Source: Patiria pectinifera
Taxonomy: Eukaryota > Echinodermata > Asteroidea > Valvatida > Asterinidae
Assembly (NCBI GenBank): GCA_029964075.1
Contig: CM057150.1
Span: 6,788,900 to 6,852,899 of the forward strand
Reading direction: 5' to 3'
Length of the DNA stretch: 64,000 bases
Shown: positions 11,701-55,726 of the stretch, one piece after another
Position numbering within the stretch: the stretch's first letter is position 1
Layout: the number at the start of each line of letters is the position of its first letter
Program-made: the position numbers and the translations under genes
The notes under the pieces: generated by a model
What the model saw: only the letters and a program-made list of their open reading frames with translations
Database searches by the model: none
What the model was told of the DNA's origin: nothing

Positions 11701-14530
11701 CTATAAGGCCCCCTCCCAAACAAAAACCCAAAAAACTTCTGCTATCAGTTACTTGACCCAATTAAAAAAAAAAAAAATTTTAAATAATTTTTACTGCCCA
11801 ACCCTACACCTTTTTTCAGCAACAAGGAAAAACAGCACATGTACATATGTTTGTACATGTACATGCATATGTGGAGTTTCAAAACCTCTTTGAAACTACT
11901 TCAATTGAATTACATCAGTTGCTTACATTTTATTTTAAAATTTCATTTGAATAGAGACGCAGATCAATAAATACAAGACTTTGAAATATAAACGGCAATC
12001 CGCAGGTACAAACCCAGCTGCAGACAATTTCTTTGTTTAACTTTAAAATAATGTAAATGTACATTAAGACCTTAAAATTAAATTATGCAGCACTTTCCTT
12101 GAAAGCAGTTGTTTTTGCAGATTCCATTACCGCCCACACAGTTTGCAAACATTTCTCATGAATTACAATGTACCGGGCCTTGACAATGCCCACGGAGCAC
12201 TAAAAATCCTCCCTACGAACAAAATGTTGTTGGAGCTTGTGAGATGCACGTACCCGCTTAAAGAGCCCTTAATGCAATAAAATGGTTAGTGACACGGGGC
12301 TTGGCAACCTGTGCGTGTCAAGTCTTTCGGCGAATACTCCGATACGTGTTCATTGATTTAATGCTGATGCCCGAGTGTGCATACATTTCGCATGTACGCA
12401 TACATGTACATGTATGGGGGTACTAATAATGCCATTCTGGAGTGTGTATACATAAAAACAGTTCAATGGTTATTGACTTTAGGTTGACAAGTTTCTCTTA
12501 TTTAAAAATTACATTTCTACAAAAGTTTATATAATAATTTTCCTAAAGATAGTTAATGTACATGTATGTAATTTGCTTCAATGGGTATTTCGACAGTTTG
12601 TTCCCAGAAAATTAGCATCATTTACAAAACAATCATTCATGTCATTAGCTCAAAAATATGAGAGTTGTACACATATCTGTAATTAGTCTGTCTGCATTTT
12701 TATAGCAAAACTAAGTTGGTTTCAATTTCAGTAATCTTTTAAGTACTTATGCCAATCTAATACAAAGTGATTGCTCTGTAAACTTGAGTACTTCTCTAAA
12801 CAGCTCCATTATGGAACTTTCACTCTAATGAACAACTGCTTTTGTTTGTGTACATTTTTTGTGCTATTATTTAAAAAGGGCTGTGCACATTACACCAGTT
12901 AAAAAGTTATGCATCAATTAAAAAGTATAATGTTTAACCCTAACCCCCTAGTAGTTCCTCAGGACTACCCTGCTAAATCCAGCACAGCCCAACTGCAGTT
13001 TTCTGCTCAATCCAATGTGCCTTATTTTATTCAGTTGTCTACTGACTCCAACGGAGTCAAACATGGCGTTATAATGCAGCTCAGTTGCCTGCTGAATCCA
13101 ACATTTTGCATCAGGAATGTACACAAGGAGTTTACTGCTCAATCCAACAGGCTCCATCGGGTATATGACATAGTTGGATCCTGTTGGATTCATATCTTTG
13201 AATTTCTTTTGGATTTTTTTTGTAATCAGAACTGGTAACAGAGTGGCAAAGCTTTCTATATTACATGTACATACATGGAGACCTGCATATTTTATATAGT
13301 ATACATGTAGTCATGTGCATTTAAGGTAAAAAAAAACCTGCATTAATTTCTTGCTTTACCATTGGACAAGAAATACATTAACATTTAGTACAATTCCTTT
13401 TACTCATCAGGAAAGGTTAGGCCCTACAGGTTCCTAAATGAAAAAAAAAAAATGTCTGTTAAAAAACACCTTGTCATTTTGCCTTTGTGGAGCAGCATCT
13501 TTGTGACACTTAACGAGCACCTCCTTCCTGCCTCAACGGGGGCTGATTACAAAATAGATTCCTCGCATCCTCTGCCCTGATCTGCACCGTCGAGATTTCC
13601 TCTGTTGGATGCCCGAGCTGTTGCCATGGCCTTCCCAGCCGATTAATTAATTTCTGTCTTGTTTTTCTGTTCTCCCCGCAACGACACGGGGATTCCTGTC
13701 TGCATCCTGTCCCTGCTTTGAAATGCTAATGCCGACTGTAAGGTGTTTATGAAACTGAGGCTTTTGTCTCCAGTTGTGGTTACGTCTCCAACCCAGACTC
13801 CGACTACATTCAAATCCGTAGAAATACACCAACTTTTTGCCTCAAGTGTGTGAGGAATTTTTGTGTCTCTGTAGAACCACATGTAAATTTGAAATGGCAT
13901 CTGTCAAGTATGACAAAAAAATCATGATGTTGGAGCTTGAAGCCGAATCTGAGACGAAGCCGGTGTTTTGTAAACCTCCATTTGCAGGAGGACAGGAAAG
14001 AGAGGCCTTGAGCATCTGGACCCTGCCATCTGTGCTGTTCATCACATGGCTTGCTAATGAATATTCATGGATGAATATTTAATGTGTAATTTCTGTGAAT
14101 ATCAATGTTATTCTGGGAATTCGTGGCTTCCACTGTAAAATGTTGTTGCTTAATAATGCCAACCTTGTGCTGTAACGTGGATGAACATGTAGAAAAAAAT
14201 ACTTGCATGAATATTCATGAATGTAATACCTGAATAAGCTACTAAAATCAAGTTTATGAATAATAATGCCATACTTGCCTCAGTATAAAATGTCCTGTAT
14301 GACATTAATTTTGTTAACGTAAAACAAGCTTTTAGGCTGGCTGGATCATGCATTATTGAATGCAATGCTGCTGGCAGTGACTCTATTTATATACATGTAC
14401 GTACTTGTATGAATAATGAATTTGACTAGTACATGTACATGTATTATCAAACTGGGTTTGTCTCTAAATGTTTCATTTGAGGAGATGAGGAAATCAGTGT
14501 TGACATTTTCTAGAAAAATTTACATATTAA
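11701..14530. other. non-coding; one element with telomere-like start
   Basis: 12936-13200 begins AACCCTAACCCCCTAG, the same 16 bases that start the element at 27417. It then holds loosely repeated CTGCTCAATCCAAC blocks. The rest shows many ACATGTA palindromes and no gene. Confidence 0.4.
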
Positions 14531-14891
14531 GGCCAAAAAAAAAAATAAGTCGGTCTCTGGTCAGCGCGCGCGTCGATTTTAAGCATGCGCGTCGATCTTT
14601 TTTTTTTTCCAAAATGTTCCGCGATAGCTCCAACAGCGCCCTCTATTTCCGCACCTCCTCAATTTTTTTTACCAAAGAGCACCAAGGAATGGGAAATTGC
14701 ACCAAGGCAAATGATCGAAAGCACCAAGGCGAATTATGGAGGACACAAATGTACATGAGGACATCAAAAAGCAAAATAGTATCCACCTTGTCTGTACAAT
14801 CCAAGCTTGAAGAAAAAAAAAAAAGCCGCGTGGCCGCATCAATTCCGGAACTTTGGTCTGACCAGAGACCGAATATTTTTTTTTTTTGGCC
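14531..14891. mobile_element. GGCCAAAA MITE, subfamily 1, TAA target duplication
   Basis: It starts GGCCAAAAAAAAAAATAAGT and ends with GACCAGAGACC, a T-run and GGCC, flanked by TAA on both sides. It is 361 bp long. Near-identical copies lie at 19451-19825 and 56463-56831. Ends and TWA duplication fit a PIF/Harbinger non-autonomous element. Confidence 0.8.
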
Positions 14892-17800
14892 TAATATGTG
14901 TATTTGTTTCAATACCAATTTTATTAACTCAGCATTTCAAAATTTGTTTCAAAAGTACTTGTTATTTATTAAGGAAATGGAATGAACATGTTTAAATATG
15001 AGGGAAATATTTGCATATATAGCAATTTTTGTGAAGCATTAGATGACTGACTTGCCTTAGTAGCATGCAGTGAATTATTTAGACTGAAGTCACCGATTTC
15101 ATATTTTGATATTTGTAATTTGAAACTGTCACATTTTGGCACTTGTTCACTGCATGCCAACATGGCCAATGTCGGAAGTGATGGAATGCCTGCTATTCAC
15201 AGTTCAAAGAATTTATTTTTGAAGTGTGTGACATCATGCAGTGCAGTTGACTGGCATATCAATGTACTGTACATGTATAGCTGTAATGCTCTGCACCGTG
15301 TAAAAACATGTATGATTTTAGATGGAGAGACCAGAGACATTTCGGATACACTAGCTCTGTGGCATGCTGTCCAATCTCCATTGATAATGGAGTGCTCAGT
15401 TGACTCTTTCTGACAATATCTGAAACCTGTACGTGGGCACAACGTACAGTGTATGTAATTGTAAGGGATTACGTCTTGATTTTAAAAGCACAATCTTTCA
15501 ATCTGATTTAAGTGAACCAGAATATGGCAAGATATTACATTTGTGTACGTGAGAGAAAATAAAGGTAGGAAAATCAAAACAAAACAAAAATACCCCCCCC
15601 CCCCGAAAAATAAAATCATACATAGAAATGCACCCTTTGCATCACTCTGTGCGAACTGAAACATAAAAATCTTCAAATATATTTTGCCAAAACATATTTT
15701 TGTGCATGTTTAATACTTTGAGAAAATCCTGCCTCAAATCTTATTTAAATAGTGTGGGTTAGATTTTTGGAGTGCAGTACCATTGTTCATAAAAATGTAT
15801 GCAGTACTTTACTACTTTCACTACACACTGCAATTTTTCCACTTTTTTGAGTTTGGATATTTATGCCCTGTGCACCATAGGAGTTTAGGACATATCAAGT
15901 AACACTGACATGTGCCTTGGAGTCAGAAAACAAACTGAGGTCAATAAACTTCCTAGTTAACATCAGGGTGTGTTTACATGTAGGCTACATGAATCATGTT
16001 TCCTACATGTTGAAATGTACCATAATAGATGTACATTGATCAAAAATATATTATTTTTTCTTGTCTGTTCCTTGTACAACAAGAGTCAAATGTATACTTC
16101 ATCCTTAGATTTTCACTTTCAGTCGAACATTTTCTTGACAGATTTTATTCTGAATCTCTGTTGGATTGAGCTGAGCATGGTGAGCGCTCATCTAGATAAT
16201 TGCACATACACATCGCAACCTTTGCAAAAATAACTGTACTCTAACATAAAAATTCCAGCCTGCCGGTACTTAGCAAATCCCGTTTCAGTGTAATGGCACT
16301 TTGATTTGAAAGCAATTACGAGGACGCTAATGTAACACTGGTCCTGCGCTTAACGCGCCATCCGTCGGCAGCGCTTGTGTGTTTGCGTAACCTTTTCCCT
16401 CGGTGTTATTAAGTCCAGGCTGCCAATACAGGGTGTTGAGTTTGCACTCCTCCGTTTTCTCCCAATTTGGGGGGTTGCTTTGGATTGTAATGCCAGTCTC
16501 GGCCGTAACCTGGCAGGTTTGACGTCAGAACTTCACAAGTGGACTGCTGACGCTCTGCGTGTTACTGCTTGTTTTTTTTTATTATTACCAAGAGTCTGTC
16601 GCTGTCAGATGAAGATAAATGTACTCGTGTACTGTACTTGTGGGGTTGACAAATTGGGACTGAAATGCGTTGGCACATACTGGCATTGTTTCTGTCACCA
16701 GTGCTTTGAAGAGCAGATAAGAGTCATGTACATGTGTACAATGTACATGAAATATTTCGTGACGGGATGTACTTGTAGTCGAGTCAAGTAATCAGTGGGT
16801 GAACAACAACAAAGGCATGTCTTTGTCGAAGCTCATTTGAATAGCTTGTGAGTTGAATTAGGATTGAAGTGCTTGTTATGAACTTGCAGCGACTTCCATG
16901 GACTTCAGCTACATCCATGGTTTTGTTTACAAAAATGAGTCATCAAATAAATCATCAGTCATCAAATAAATCATCAATCATTTTGAGCGCAAATGTGGAC
17001 TAAGCTGGTGATTGGTCAGTTAGGATGCCCATGTTTTTGTAACGGATTACGGAAAGCCCGATGGAGAAGGCGCCTGCTGAATGGTCAGAATCTCAAGGTC
17101 AAGACGCAGTCTTGTTTTGCATAATTAATCGTCGCATCTGCTCACATAGACTAACCAGAGGGTGTTTTGACTGACATTTCAATCTGTTCAGCAGCCTGAG
17201 TTCCATTTTGGAATATGATAATTTATGAAACACTATCTTTATCGGGCTCATTCTGCGTACAGCCACCTTTCGTAAGACTTCAATTTCTACAGAAGTGCTG
17301 TCATGGCAACAGATTGCCACCACTGTCATGAAATTAAATTATGTTCAGTGCTGGCCTGCTGCATACACGTACATTAATATTTTGTCATAATGCTCAAGGC
17401 TAGAAATGAAGTGCTTAATTATAGTACCAGTATGTACATTGTGTGTAAATGTTACAAAAATAAAATTTACCATCATGTAAAACTTGTCATCCTCACCAAA
17501 TGCACTACACACAGCTGTTCACCCCACATTTTAACAACTTTCAATATTATTTTTCACAGTGGACATACATGTACATGTTCATGGTGTTGGTTTATAGAAA
17601 GTTTGTTGACCTTTCAGTCACTCTGCATCACGAATGCAAGTGAATGGAAAATTAATGAATATGGTGTCAGATGGTCATTAAGATGGGCTTTACGTGACCG
17701 GTATATAACACATTTATGTACATTATATGTGCACACATGTGCACATAATGTTGTTACATGTACATGAACATGTACATGTAGGTGGCATTTTGTAAAGATC

Positions 17801-19450
17801 TTACCATATACTGAAGCAAGTCAATTTAATGTTCTTGCAGTGTGCATTGTCAGTATACACATTGCTGAATGCTCTTTGTTTTATCATATCGATCATGTCC
17901 TGTGTCTGGGATCAGGTGCAAAATGTTTAATACGCTCATCATTCAGTGCCATCTGAATGATAGTTTAGAAGATGAAATATGCTGTAAGAACCTCTAGACT
18001 CAGCTTGACTTTGCCTCATCGTCTTGAAAACAAATTATTTATAAGATTAAGCCAAACTCAAGAGAATTTTACCTTTCATACATACGGTGCAGAGTACCTG
18101 TTTATAATTTGCAAAAGTGAATGTGCATGCGATGAAAGAGTTTTTGCAGATTGAAATTCCGTACGTAGCCATCTTGGCTTGCGCCGCATCCCTAATTATG
18201 ATCATGGTAGGCCTACATGTAGGTGTTCTTACATACGTGTATGTGTGTTCAGGAAGAGATGAGTTCCAGACGACTACTAGGCCTGCGACAATTATTCAGT
18301 TGTTCAAACCGTCGCTCGGTTATTCAGTTTAAATATTTTTGTTTGATTGTTAAATCAAAATCCTTTTCAGTGAAAATCAAGGCGCCATTTTTAATGATGT
18401 TCATGGTGTTTCCCCTGGTTAATGAACTGAGCAAGGTGATAAAAATTCAAATTGATGATTGAAACAAAAATTTACGCAGTCTGGCAAACTGAAAAGAATG
18501 TAGCGCTCTCACAAAAATGCGTGATGATTCCATCTACATGTATACATTTAAATCGTGAGTTCTTGATACATAGAGGTCAAGGAAAACACTGATTAATTAC
18601 ACAAAATTATAATTTTTCGATTAGTATTTCCTTGATTGCAAATCTTCACTGCGAGGCAGTGATATTGGCAAAAATAGAACCAGGTGGTCACTGAAAGTAG
18701 CGAGGTGGGCCGCATAGTGCATGTGCAATGTGCGTATTGTCACACTGTGCCCGGATGTACTCTTTCCCTTGCCATTTTACTGACTCGCGCTGTCCGCTCA
18801 GGACTTTTGGTGTCGGGGGAAATTGACCTGGTCACTTTTACTGGGTAAAAGTAACTACTGGATCGGAAAAAGTAACCTGGAGAGGAACACTTTCAGGCTG
18901 TTTGTAACCGTAGCCTTGTTGAGTTTTACCAAAAAAGTCCAATGTGAATAACAGCTTTGGTATATCTTACTCTCTTCCAAAATACAGTGTCCTGTTCCCA
19001 AATTTCCGGCCTGTGCCAACAGTTTATCCTTTTCGTGGCCTACTTTATACTGCACTGTATCATCACTGAGAATAGGGGAGTCATTGGGTGAAAGTTGACA
19101 TGTGCCACCCAGTGTGTATGGTTTAACCCATAACATTCCTTAATCCAACCTGCAACCCCAAACAAGCCCAGTGGAGGATGAATGGAAAAAACCACAAGGT
19201 CAATCATTGACTAAGTGGGAAAGATACCATACCAACCTGATTATCTTTATCACTAATATTCAAACCACAAATATACCTACCATGACATCTGGTATACCTG
19301 ATACTGGTCATGCCAGTGGAAGGTGAATGGAAATTTATTTCCAAATGCCATGTAATCAGGAAGCAGAACTAATTTTTTTTTTGGGCCTAAAGTGGATACA
19401 TGTTGTGCGGTCGGGCAATAGCACAAATCTACTAAAATGAATAACATTTA
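14892..19450. other. no gene recognised
   Basis: AT-rich non-coding DNA. A short repeat of ATCAAATAAATCATCAGTC lies at 16938-16980, and palindromic TACATGTA motifs are frequent (for example 17555-17780). None of the open frames shows family resemblance. Confidence 0.5.
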
Positions 19451-19825
19451 GGCCAAAAAAAATAATAAGTCGGTCTCTGGTCAGCGCGCGCGTCGATTTT
19501 AATCATGCGCGTCAATCTTTTTTTTTTCCAAAATGTTCCGCGGTAGCTCCAACAGCGCCCTCTATTGCCGCACCTCCTCAATTTTTTTTAAACCAAAGAG
19601 CACCAAGGAATGGGAAATTGCACCAAGGCAAATGATCGAGAGCACCAAGGCAAATTATGGAGGACACCAATGTACATGAGGACACCAAATAAGCAAAAAA
19701 ATACCCCACCTTATCTGTACAATCCAAGCTTGAAGAAAAAAAAAAAAAAAAAAAAAAAGTCGTGTCCTCGCGTCAATTCCGGAACTTCAGTCTGACCAGA
19801 GACCGAATATATATTTTTTTTGGCC
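19451..19825. mobile_element. GGCCAAAA MITE, subfamily 1, TTA target duplication
   Basis: GGCCAAAA and TTTTGGCC ends are flanked by TTA. The internal sequence is nearly identical to 14531-14891, including the GACCAGAGACC arm. It is 375 bp long. Confidence 0.8.
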
Positions 19826-20180
19826 TTAGTACCATTTTTTTTACCAATTGCATTAGATTGAGATCTCTTCTCTGTCATCGCTTTGGCATTCTGGACATGA
19901 ACGTATAATTCACTTGGGTTCTTTCATGTACAAACATTACATGCCTCGACCACATGGCACATTGCCAACAGGATGTGCAGATACGTACATGTGTCTGCAC
20001 TTAGTCTGCAGGGATCAACCGTGTACACATTATATACATTGAATCTTTTGGCAACTGTTCAATAAAAAAAGCTTTACGTGGTACGGTACATGTAAAGTGC
20101 ACCCCATCATATCATAATTTGGAAGGATTGTTCAATCTAGTGGGAGATGAAAATGATAAACACTGTGCCAGGGCTGTTAT

Positions 20181-20705
20181 TTAAAGGGAATGTACATCAT
20201 TGGCTTTTGCTGTAATTTTCAGAAATGAACTGTTTGGGGGTTAATATAATAGATCAAATATTGTTACACTGACATACTTGAAGTTTTGTGTTTGAAAATG
20301 CTGGGGAAAAAACAAGAAAAACACAAATGTTCAAGTAGTCTGGTTCCCTGACTCCACTAAAGATGAAATGGATCAAAAATGCCAAAAAAATTGTAAGGTC
20401 AGGAAACCAGTCTAGCTGGCCTGCACCCGTTCATGAACATGGAACCAATAGCAAACAAAATTTGGACTGAAAAAAAATTGGAACAGTTTTGTTCAAAAAT
20501 AGTTAAGTTTTTCCATCGGTGGTCGGCCGACCACCGTTGGAAATGTATACAAAAGTACCATTTTTCTTGAAAATGACTTCACACCAGGTGCCCTAATTTT
20601 ACATGATGCTTTAGACTGTCATTTACCAACATCATAGTAAGGTATTTCGTAACAACTTGGTAGTTCTATTTTTCAATTTTTGCAAATGTTGTATTTTCCC
20701 TTTAA
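20181..20705. mobile_element. TTAAAGGGAA-ended MITE
   Basis: It starts TTAAAGGGAATGTACATC and ends GTTGTATTTTCCCTTTAA. Inside is a hairpin pairing TGGTTCCCTGAC with GTCAGGAAACCA. Copies lie at 41292-43200, 46736-47137 and, truncated, 30700-30905. No clear target duplication was found. Confidence 0.65.
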
Positions 20706-21642
20706 CCTATTGACGTGTATGTACATACATGGCAATTGTACTCTTTACTGGTACATGTAGTACATGTACATTGTACAACCCCATTGTTTGAAGAGCTGTA
20801 AATTTTATGACCTGAAGTGTGCACAGTTGCACCAGGTGGCTCAAAGTGTGTTTAAACTGTGCTACTAGATTGTGTGGTTACAGGTATACATTGTAAAATG
20901 AATGTACATGTACATGTACATGTGGAGGATAATCGGCTTAATAAACGTGATCAACATCATGTTTATTACTCCTTGATGGAAAGGAATGGCCTGGTGTTTA
21001 ATGGTTAGGAACTGTGTTTGGTTTAGCATTAAATAAACACCGCAGAAAAAGACAGTCCACACTCATTGGAGGGGTCATAATTTTGATGGATCCTCTTATG
21101 ATGACGTCAGTTATATAGACCTTTGGGTATTTTGTTAGCTACATTTTGATACCCCGTTTGCTACCAAAAACTGTAAATTGTCCAACAGTTCATGAAAAAT
21201 GAAGCTGTTGGAAAAGTTGCAAATTTAAAAGATTACGGGAAGAGAAATTGCTAAACATTTACTACACTCCCGTAATTGGCGCCTATCGATTGCACAGTGC
21301 CTGAGCAGAGCGCGGGTCATTCAAATAGCCCATGTGCTCCATTGCATACAATCACTGTGCGATTGATATTGCCTGGCTTTCGTTTCAGGCAGTGTAACAT
21401 TGTCACGCCGCAATTTCCACTCGTGGAAGAAATTTGTCAACTAATCAATTTTTCATGGGACGGGCCATCAAACTCGTCTATTGAGGGCGGTATTACAGTT
21501 TACCGTGAACACAACACATAACATACCGTATGTAATGAGTTATGTTGATAGAATGTCTGCAAGGGAAGTTGTCAGGTTTTTTTTTGAGAAGAAATTTGTC
21601 AGCCAATAAATTGTCATCAATTTTTTTATTTTTTTATCACAG

Positions 21643-50985
<29,343 letters not shown>

Positions 50986-52990
50986 CGCATGCCGCTCTGC
51001 GCGCCGCGTCGTGTCCGACTGCACACCACATCTGCACTCGCTACGGATTTCGTCAGTGCGCGGTTTTTTATTTTTTAAATTAGCAGAACTACTGGTAGGG
51101 GGAATCATGTGCACCATTGGACCGAGTCGTGATGATGTAACGAGTTCAAGCAACGACCAAATGTTGTGGGACTGTGCGACACAAACTTTAAAAAAAAAAG
51201 GCGTTCAAGATTAAAATAACCAGAAAGAGGAATACTGTATCACAAGGTAGATATACATATATATATCTCTGCATTAATTACCAAGTAGACCATGTAGACG
51301 TTTTTTAGAAGTAATGACACGTATTTTGGGGGAGTCGGTCACGGCCTACTGTTTATTTTAAAGAATCAAATGAAAAAGTGTGTAGAAAATTACAGTGAAA
51401 AATAATCGAAAGAAACAAAATAACAACATATGAGTAGTCAACACTTGTAGCATTGAATGAATAGTGAGCATGTAGGTTTTGTTAGGCCATAGGAGTGGAC
51501 AATGGGGATGTCAGCCGGATTTTGGCGCGATAAATCGGGGAACGTGCCATCTTGAAAAGCATCCCATTTAGCAACCGTTTTCCTTGGGGAATGGTTTGTT
51601 TTATTCACCACAAAGTTATCTTTGGTCATTACAAAAAAAGCATTTGGAAAACCCAAAAGGAATAAAAGACGTGGACTTATTGCAACATTTTAGGATTTGA
51701 AATGCATATTAAGGCTTCTTTAAGAACTGTTGAACATCAGTATCTGAGAGGGATTTTTGGCGCCCAAACATAGGGCAGCCCTGTAGCATCGCGTGTCTTT
51801 GTTGACAACAAAGATTTATTCTTGCGCAAGATAAAAAGCCAGATGAATGTGTTAACCACGGGAAAAATATAACCAATAGTTTTTTGTTAATTCACACTGT
51901 AGGACCCCAATGTTGAACTACATTCCTAGAAAAACAGTTTTACAACACTTGTCTGCCAAATCAATCACACTAGGAGGACAAACAGGAGTTGAATTTTTTA
52001 AAGGTACAAAATGGGGAAAGAAATTTGAACCAAATACTGGGCTTGTGCTTCTGAAAAGGACCAACTGGACTTAATAAAACTCTCTCTGTAAACGGCACAA
52101 TGAGTCTATTCAGGATGATCTCCCAAACCGGTTATATCCCTGTGTTTATGACGGTCTCGGCAAAACAAATTAATAGTAACATGTATAATATCTGCCTGAT
52201 CTGTAGCAAACCATCACCCCAAGCCCAGGTCCACAACTTTCCTTTGGAACATTATTTGTACAGACGTGTTGATATATAAAAAATAACAAAATGTATAGAA
52301 TAAGTACCAAAGTATACGATCATAAAATTTCATGGTTACTGATAGTATTGAAGTGATAAATGCGCACACTGTATGCAAGAGTTTTATGGTTTTTTGGCTT
52401 TCAAGAGTTCATTCATTTCACCAGTTTCCTTATACACACACGCACCAGAGTTTTAGGTAGTCTTCTACGTATTAGGCTTTTGAGTTGGAGGACTTGTTTT
52501 TCTGCTAAGCTTGATCCTGAAACCCGCGCTTGGCTCGTGGTTCGACTCGTGCTAAGTTTCGTAAAACTGTCGGCGGAACTAGAGATTTGTGTGAAGCATA
52601 TAAAGAATGTTGCTCTTCACTGGTATCCAATAGAGACTGCCAGTTGTCCCTATGCACAAGTAGCTGGTAGTCTGCATAAGCTTGCGGTGTTACCCTTTTC
52701 CCCTTTTGCACATCCCTGGTTTTAATAGTTTACTCGAGTGTACAATTTTTTTTAACAACCTTTCCCAACTTTACTGCCTTCCAGTTTCGTTTCTCTTGTT
52801 TTTTTCTTTAAAAAAAAAATTCACTTTCCTCAAACTCGATGTTAAAACGAGTGTTGATATTGTATTTGCAATATGCTTGTTCGTAAAAAAATACAATTTG
52901 ATATGAAACCGCTTAAAAGAATGAACGGATGTTATATATTCATAGACAATAAATTAATGTACATTACAAAATATTCTCTAGAAAATAAAA
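50986..52990 (+). other. ATP1A: probable 3' UTR of the ATPase mRNA
   Basis: After the TAG there is AT-rich sequence with no further exon. Possible poly(A) signals AATAAA occur at 51661, 52073, 52948 and 52984; the last two sit together ahead of an A-run and are the most natural end. The true cleavage site cannot be fixed from sequence alone. Confidence 0.4.
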
Positions 52991-52999
52991 AAAAAATTG

Positions 53000-54796
53000 T
53001 TGAGCATTTACAGGTGTTAGTTACTTTGTACACAAAATTGTAAGGTGATTAGGTAACTTGTAAAATTGTTAAACACCAGACTAGATCTTGTTCATTAATT
53101 TTTCCTCAAATCCTGATCTTATCCACAAATACATTTTAATTGTTATATTTAGAAGGTAGCTGCCTCGGTGTTTCTGACATTTGATTTCCTGTATTTCCAA
53201 AGTGTCATTTTCAGTGTGAAAGCGCTCCTAATCATACATACTAAATAACAATTTGTAGTATTTTCTCATTTTTCCTTTATAGTATTCACGTTTATTTTCT
53301 TTGTTTTAAGTGGCAAGTGTTCTAAATATATTTTTCGGAATCACCCAGCGCTGGGAACAGTAATGTGAGAAAATACATGTAATTCAACTGCCCCAAACTG
53401 ACAGTATGCCTACTCAAAAAAAATAACAATCTCGCATAATCCACGTAACATTTTTTCCCCTTAAATATACAGCCATCTTTATGTTTTAGTTGTATATGCA
53501 TTCTTTAAAAAGTTTTTCTTTAGCTTTGTGTACTTTCCATTTCAAAATTAATTCTAATTTAGTTTTCACGGTACTAAATCCAGATTAATGTTTTTAAACG
53601 GGATGTGAATCGGGATTAGTTATGTTAAGTTGATAGTATTGGTTAGGTTCACTTGGTTAATATTGCCTCAATGGTTTCATTCTTGGTTTAAACTTTCGTT
53701 TTCTTTAACTTGGTTTAATAGTGCTGACTTTTAAATTGGTTTACTCAACTTCATATCCACTACTTTCAATTTGGTATTTTTGACATTGACTCCACAGAAT
53801 TGCATATTAAAAGATGAAAGTTCTCCAATTTTGAAGAATCTTTAAAAAGCCAGCCCCCTTGACATTGATCGGTTATAGAAATTGCCATCATCACGTGATA
53901 TTTTGTACTTTTTATATCCAACCGTAGGCCAGTTCCCATAGTTACATCGTTGTTTCAATTTTGTCTGGGTTAATGTGCTGGCCAGTAAAAGGGTCCTCCA
54001 TGTTGAGTTGAAGTTAAAAAAAACAAAACTTAACATGGTCGTTCACTGTAACGTTGTAGCTAGTGTCACCATTTGCATCACTTTGCAAGCATTGCATGAT
54101 TCATGTATGCAAATTTTATGCAAATTAGTGTTCTCCCTTAAAACCACTGTATGTCCACAGTGAAGAGCTCAATAACGGAGTGTATAAAACAAAAAAAACT
54201 TCTGCGTGTAAAACATTGCTGCTAGTTATTTCTACAGTGTTATTCCAATTGGTCTAAATTTGTTGTGATATGTACGAAATCCCTTGTGACTCAAATTGCA
54301 TTCGTGGGTGTACATGTACTGTGTCTAGCTAAAATCCCATAGAGTTTTAATGCACCTTCAGCTTTTTACATACGTTTTCTCCTATTGGTTGTTTAGTGGA
54401 TGTGTTTGCATGGGTCGGCCAATCATACTCGAGCTCATATGTGTCATGGTTAATTAATTCAATGTTCAATATCAACGGGAAAAGAAGTGCAGTCGTTCAT
54501 TTTATTAAAAGGTTGCATGTAATACTCTTATTAGTGTTTAATCTATGCAGTTGACTTTAAACCAAGCATTGGTCAGAGCAATAGCATGCTGTTGTTTTGA
54601 ACGATTCGATCTTTACCTCTCCCCCGACGTTTCATGAATGAATGTTTTAACTATGTAGTGATGTCCAATCAGAGACGGTGATTTAAAATAATTCTGAATG
54701 TATTAAGATAATAATACTAATTACTTAATATTTGATTGATTCGTTTTCAAGTTTTGGTTTTTTTAATATTGAGTTTACAGATATTGATTAAGAGTT
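53000..54796. other. AT-rich downstream DNA, nothing recognised
   Basis: Beyond the likely 3' UTR end. No open frame with family resemblance and no clear transposon ends. It could still be UTR if the last poly(A) signals are not used. Confidence 0.5.
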
Positions 54797-54962
54797 GGTT
54801 CCAATTTGATGACGCTGCTTATCACAGATTGCTGCTAAGCGTGTATTTGCCGGGAACCAGTCAGTAGCAAGATGTGCAAATCATACTTGCTTGGCTGGTT
54901 ACCGACAGCCTACTCGCTGGTTATGCAAGCAACTTTGCTCAGCAGCGCATAACATTGGACCC
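54797..54962. mobile_element. short inverted-repeat MITE (GCTGCTTA/AAGCAGC type)
   Basis: Left TTGGTTCCAATTTGATGACG and CTGCTTATCA; right CTCAGCAGCGCATAACATTGGACCC. The arms pair imperfectly. It is related to the palindromic element at 27005-27262. Confidence 0.5.
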
Positions 54963-55726
54963 AAAAAAAACCAAGTTGTAATTATTGGTATTTTGTTCAT
55001 TCCAGTTGCAGAGTTTACTTTGTATCATTCTGGTGAGATTTAAATTTTCAGTGATAATTATTATTTTTGATTAATGAGTAGTTTGACTAGTAGTGTTTTT
55101 ATTTTAATCTCGTAGAAACCTATACCATTGGACGTAATTTTGCCCAACAAAACAAAAATTCATATGCAGGGTTTTCGAAATCTTGGCTTCGTCAGCAGTT
55201 CGGCTTGAAGAGATACATTTAGGCCCGTGACAATCTGGTGTCAGATGAAACTTGGACTTCTATGAAATCTGGTCCTTATTACCTTATTTGGACTCTTACC
55301 ACACACGTGACCTGTCAGTGTTCACTGAGGAATACACAATACCAATGAGTCCGTATTTCATTGAGGCCTATTTTCACACTTTACAGTAACATAAGGCCAA
55401 AGTTTGGGGTTCTTCCATGGGTATGAACTTGACAAAGATTCGATACTTGAGCCAGAAGTTGCAGCCGAAACGAAGCCGGGGTTTCGAAACTCGCTCCCCA
55501 TCCAATTTTGGTGTAAACCATTGTTATCCCAGCATAGGGGTGGACACACATCGTGTGAGCTAGTTCCCCGTATTCTTGTGGTACATCCCAAATTGACAAT
55601 CGTTAGCTCTCAATGTTTTTGGATCACATTCGTGCAGTTCGTTCCATGGTTCTTTTCTTGTCGTAGAGGTCATGATTTTTAATGAAACCCCCTCCGAGGC
55701 AGTGCACTCTCCTTTTGTGTGAATAG

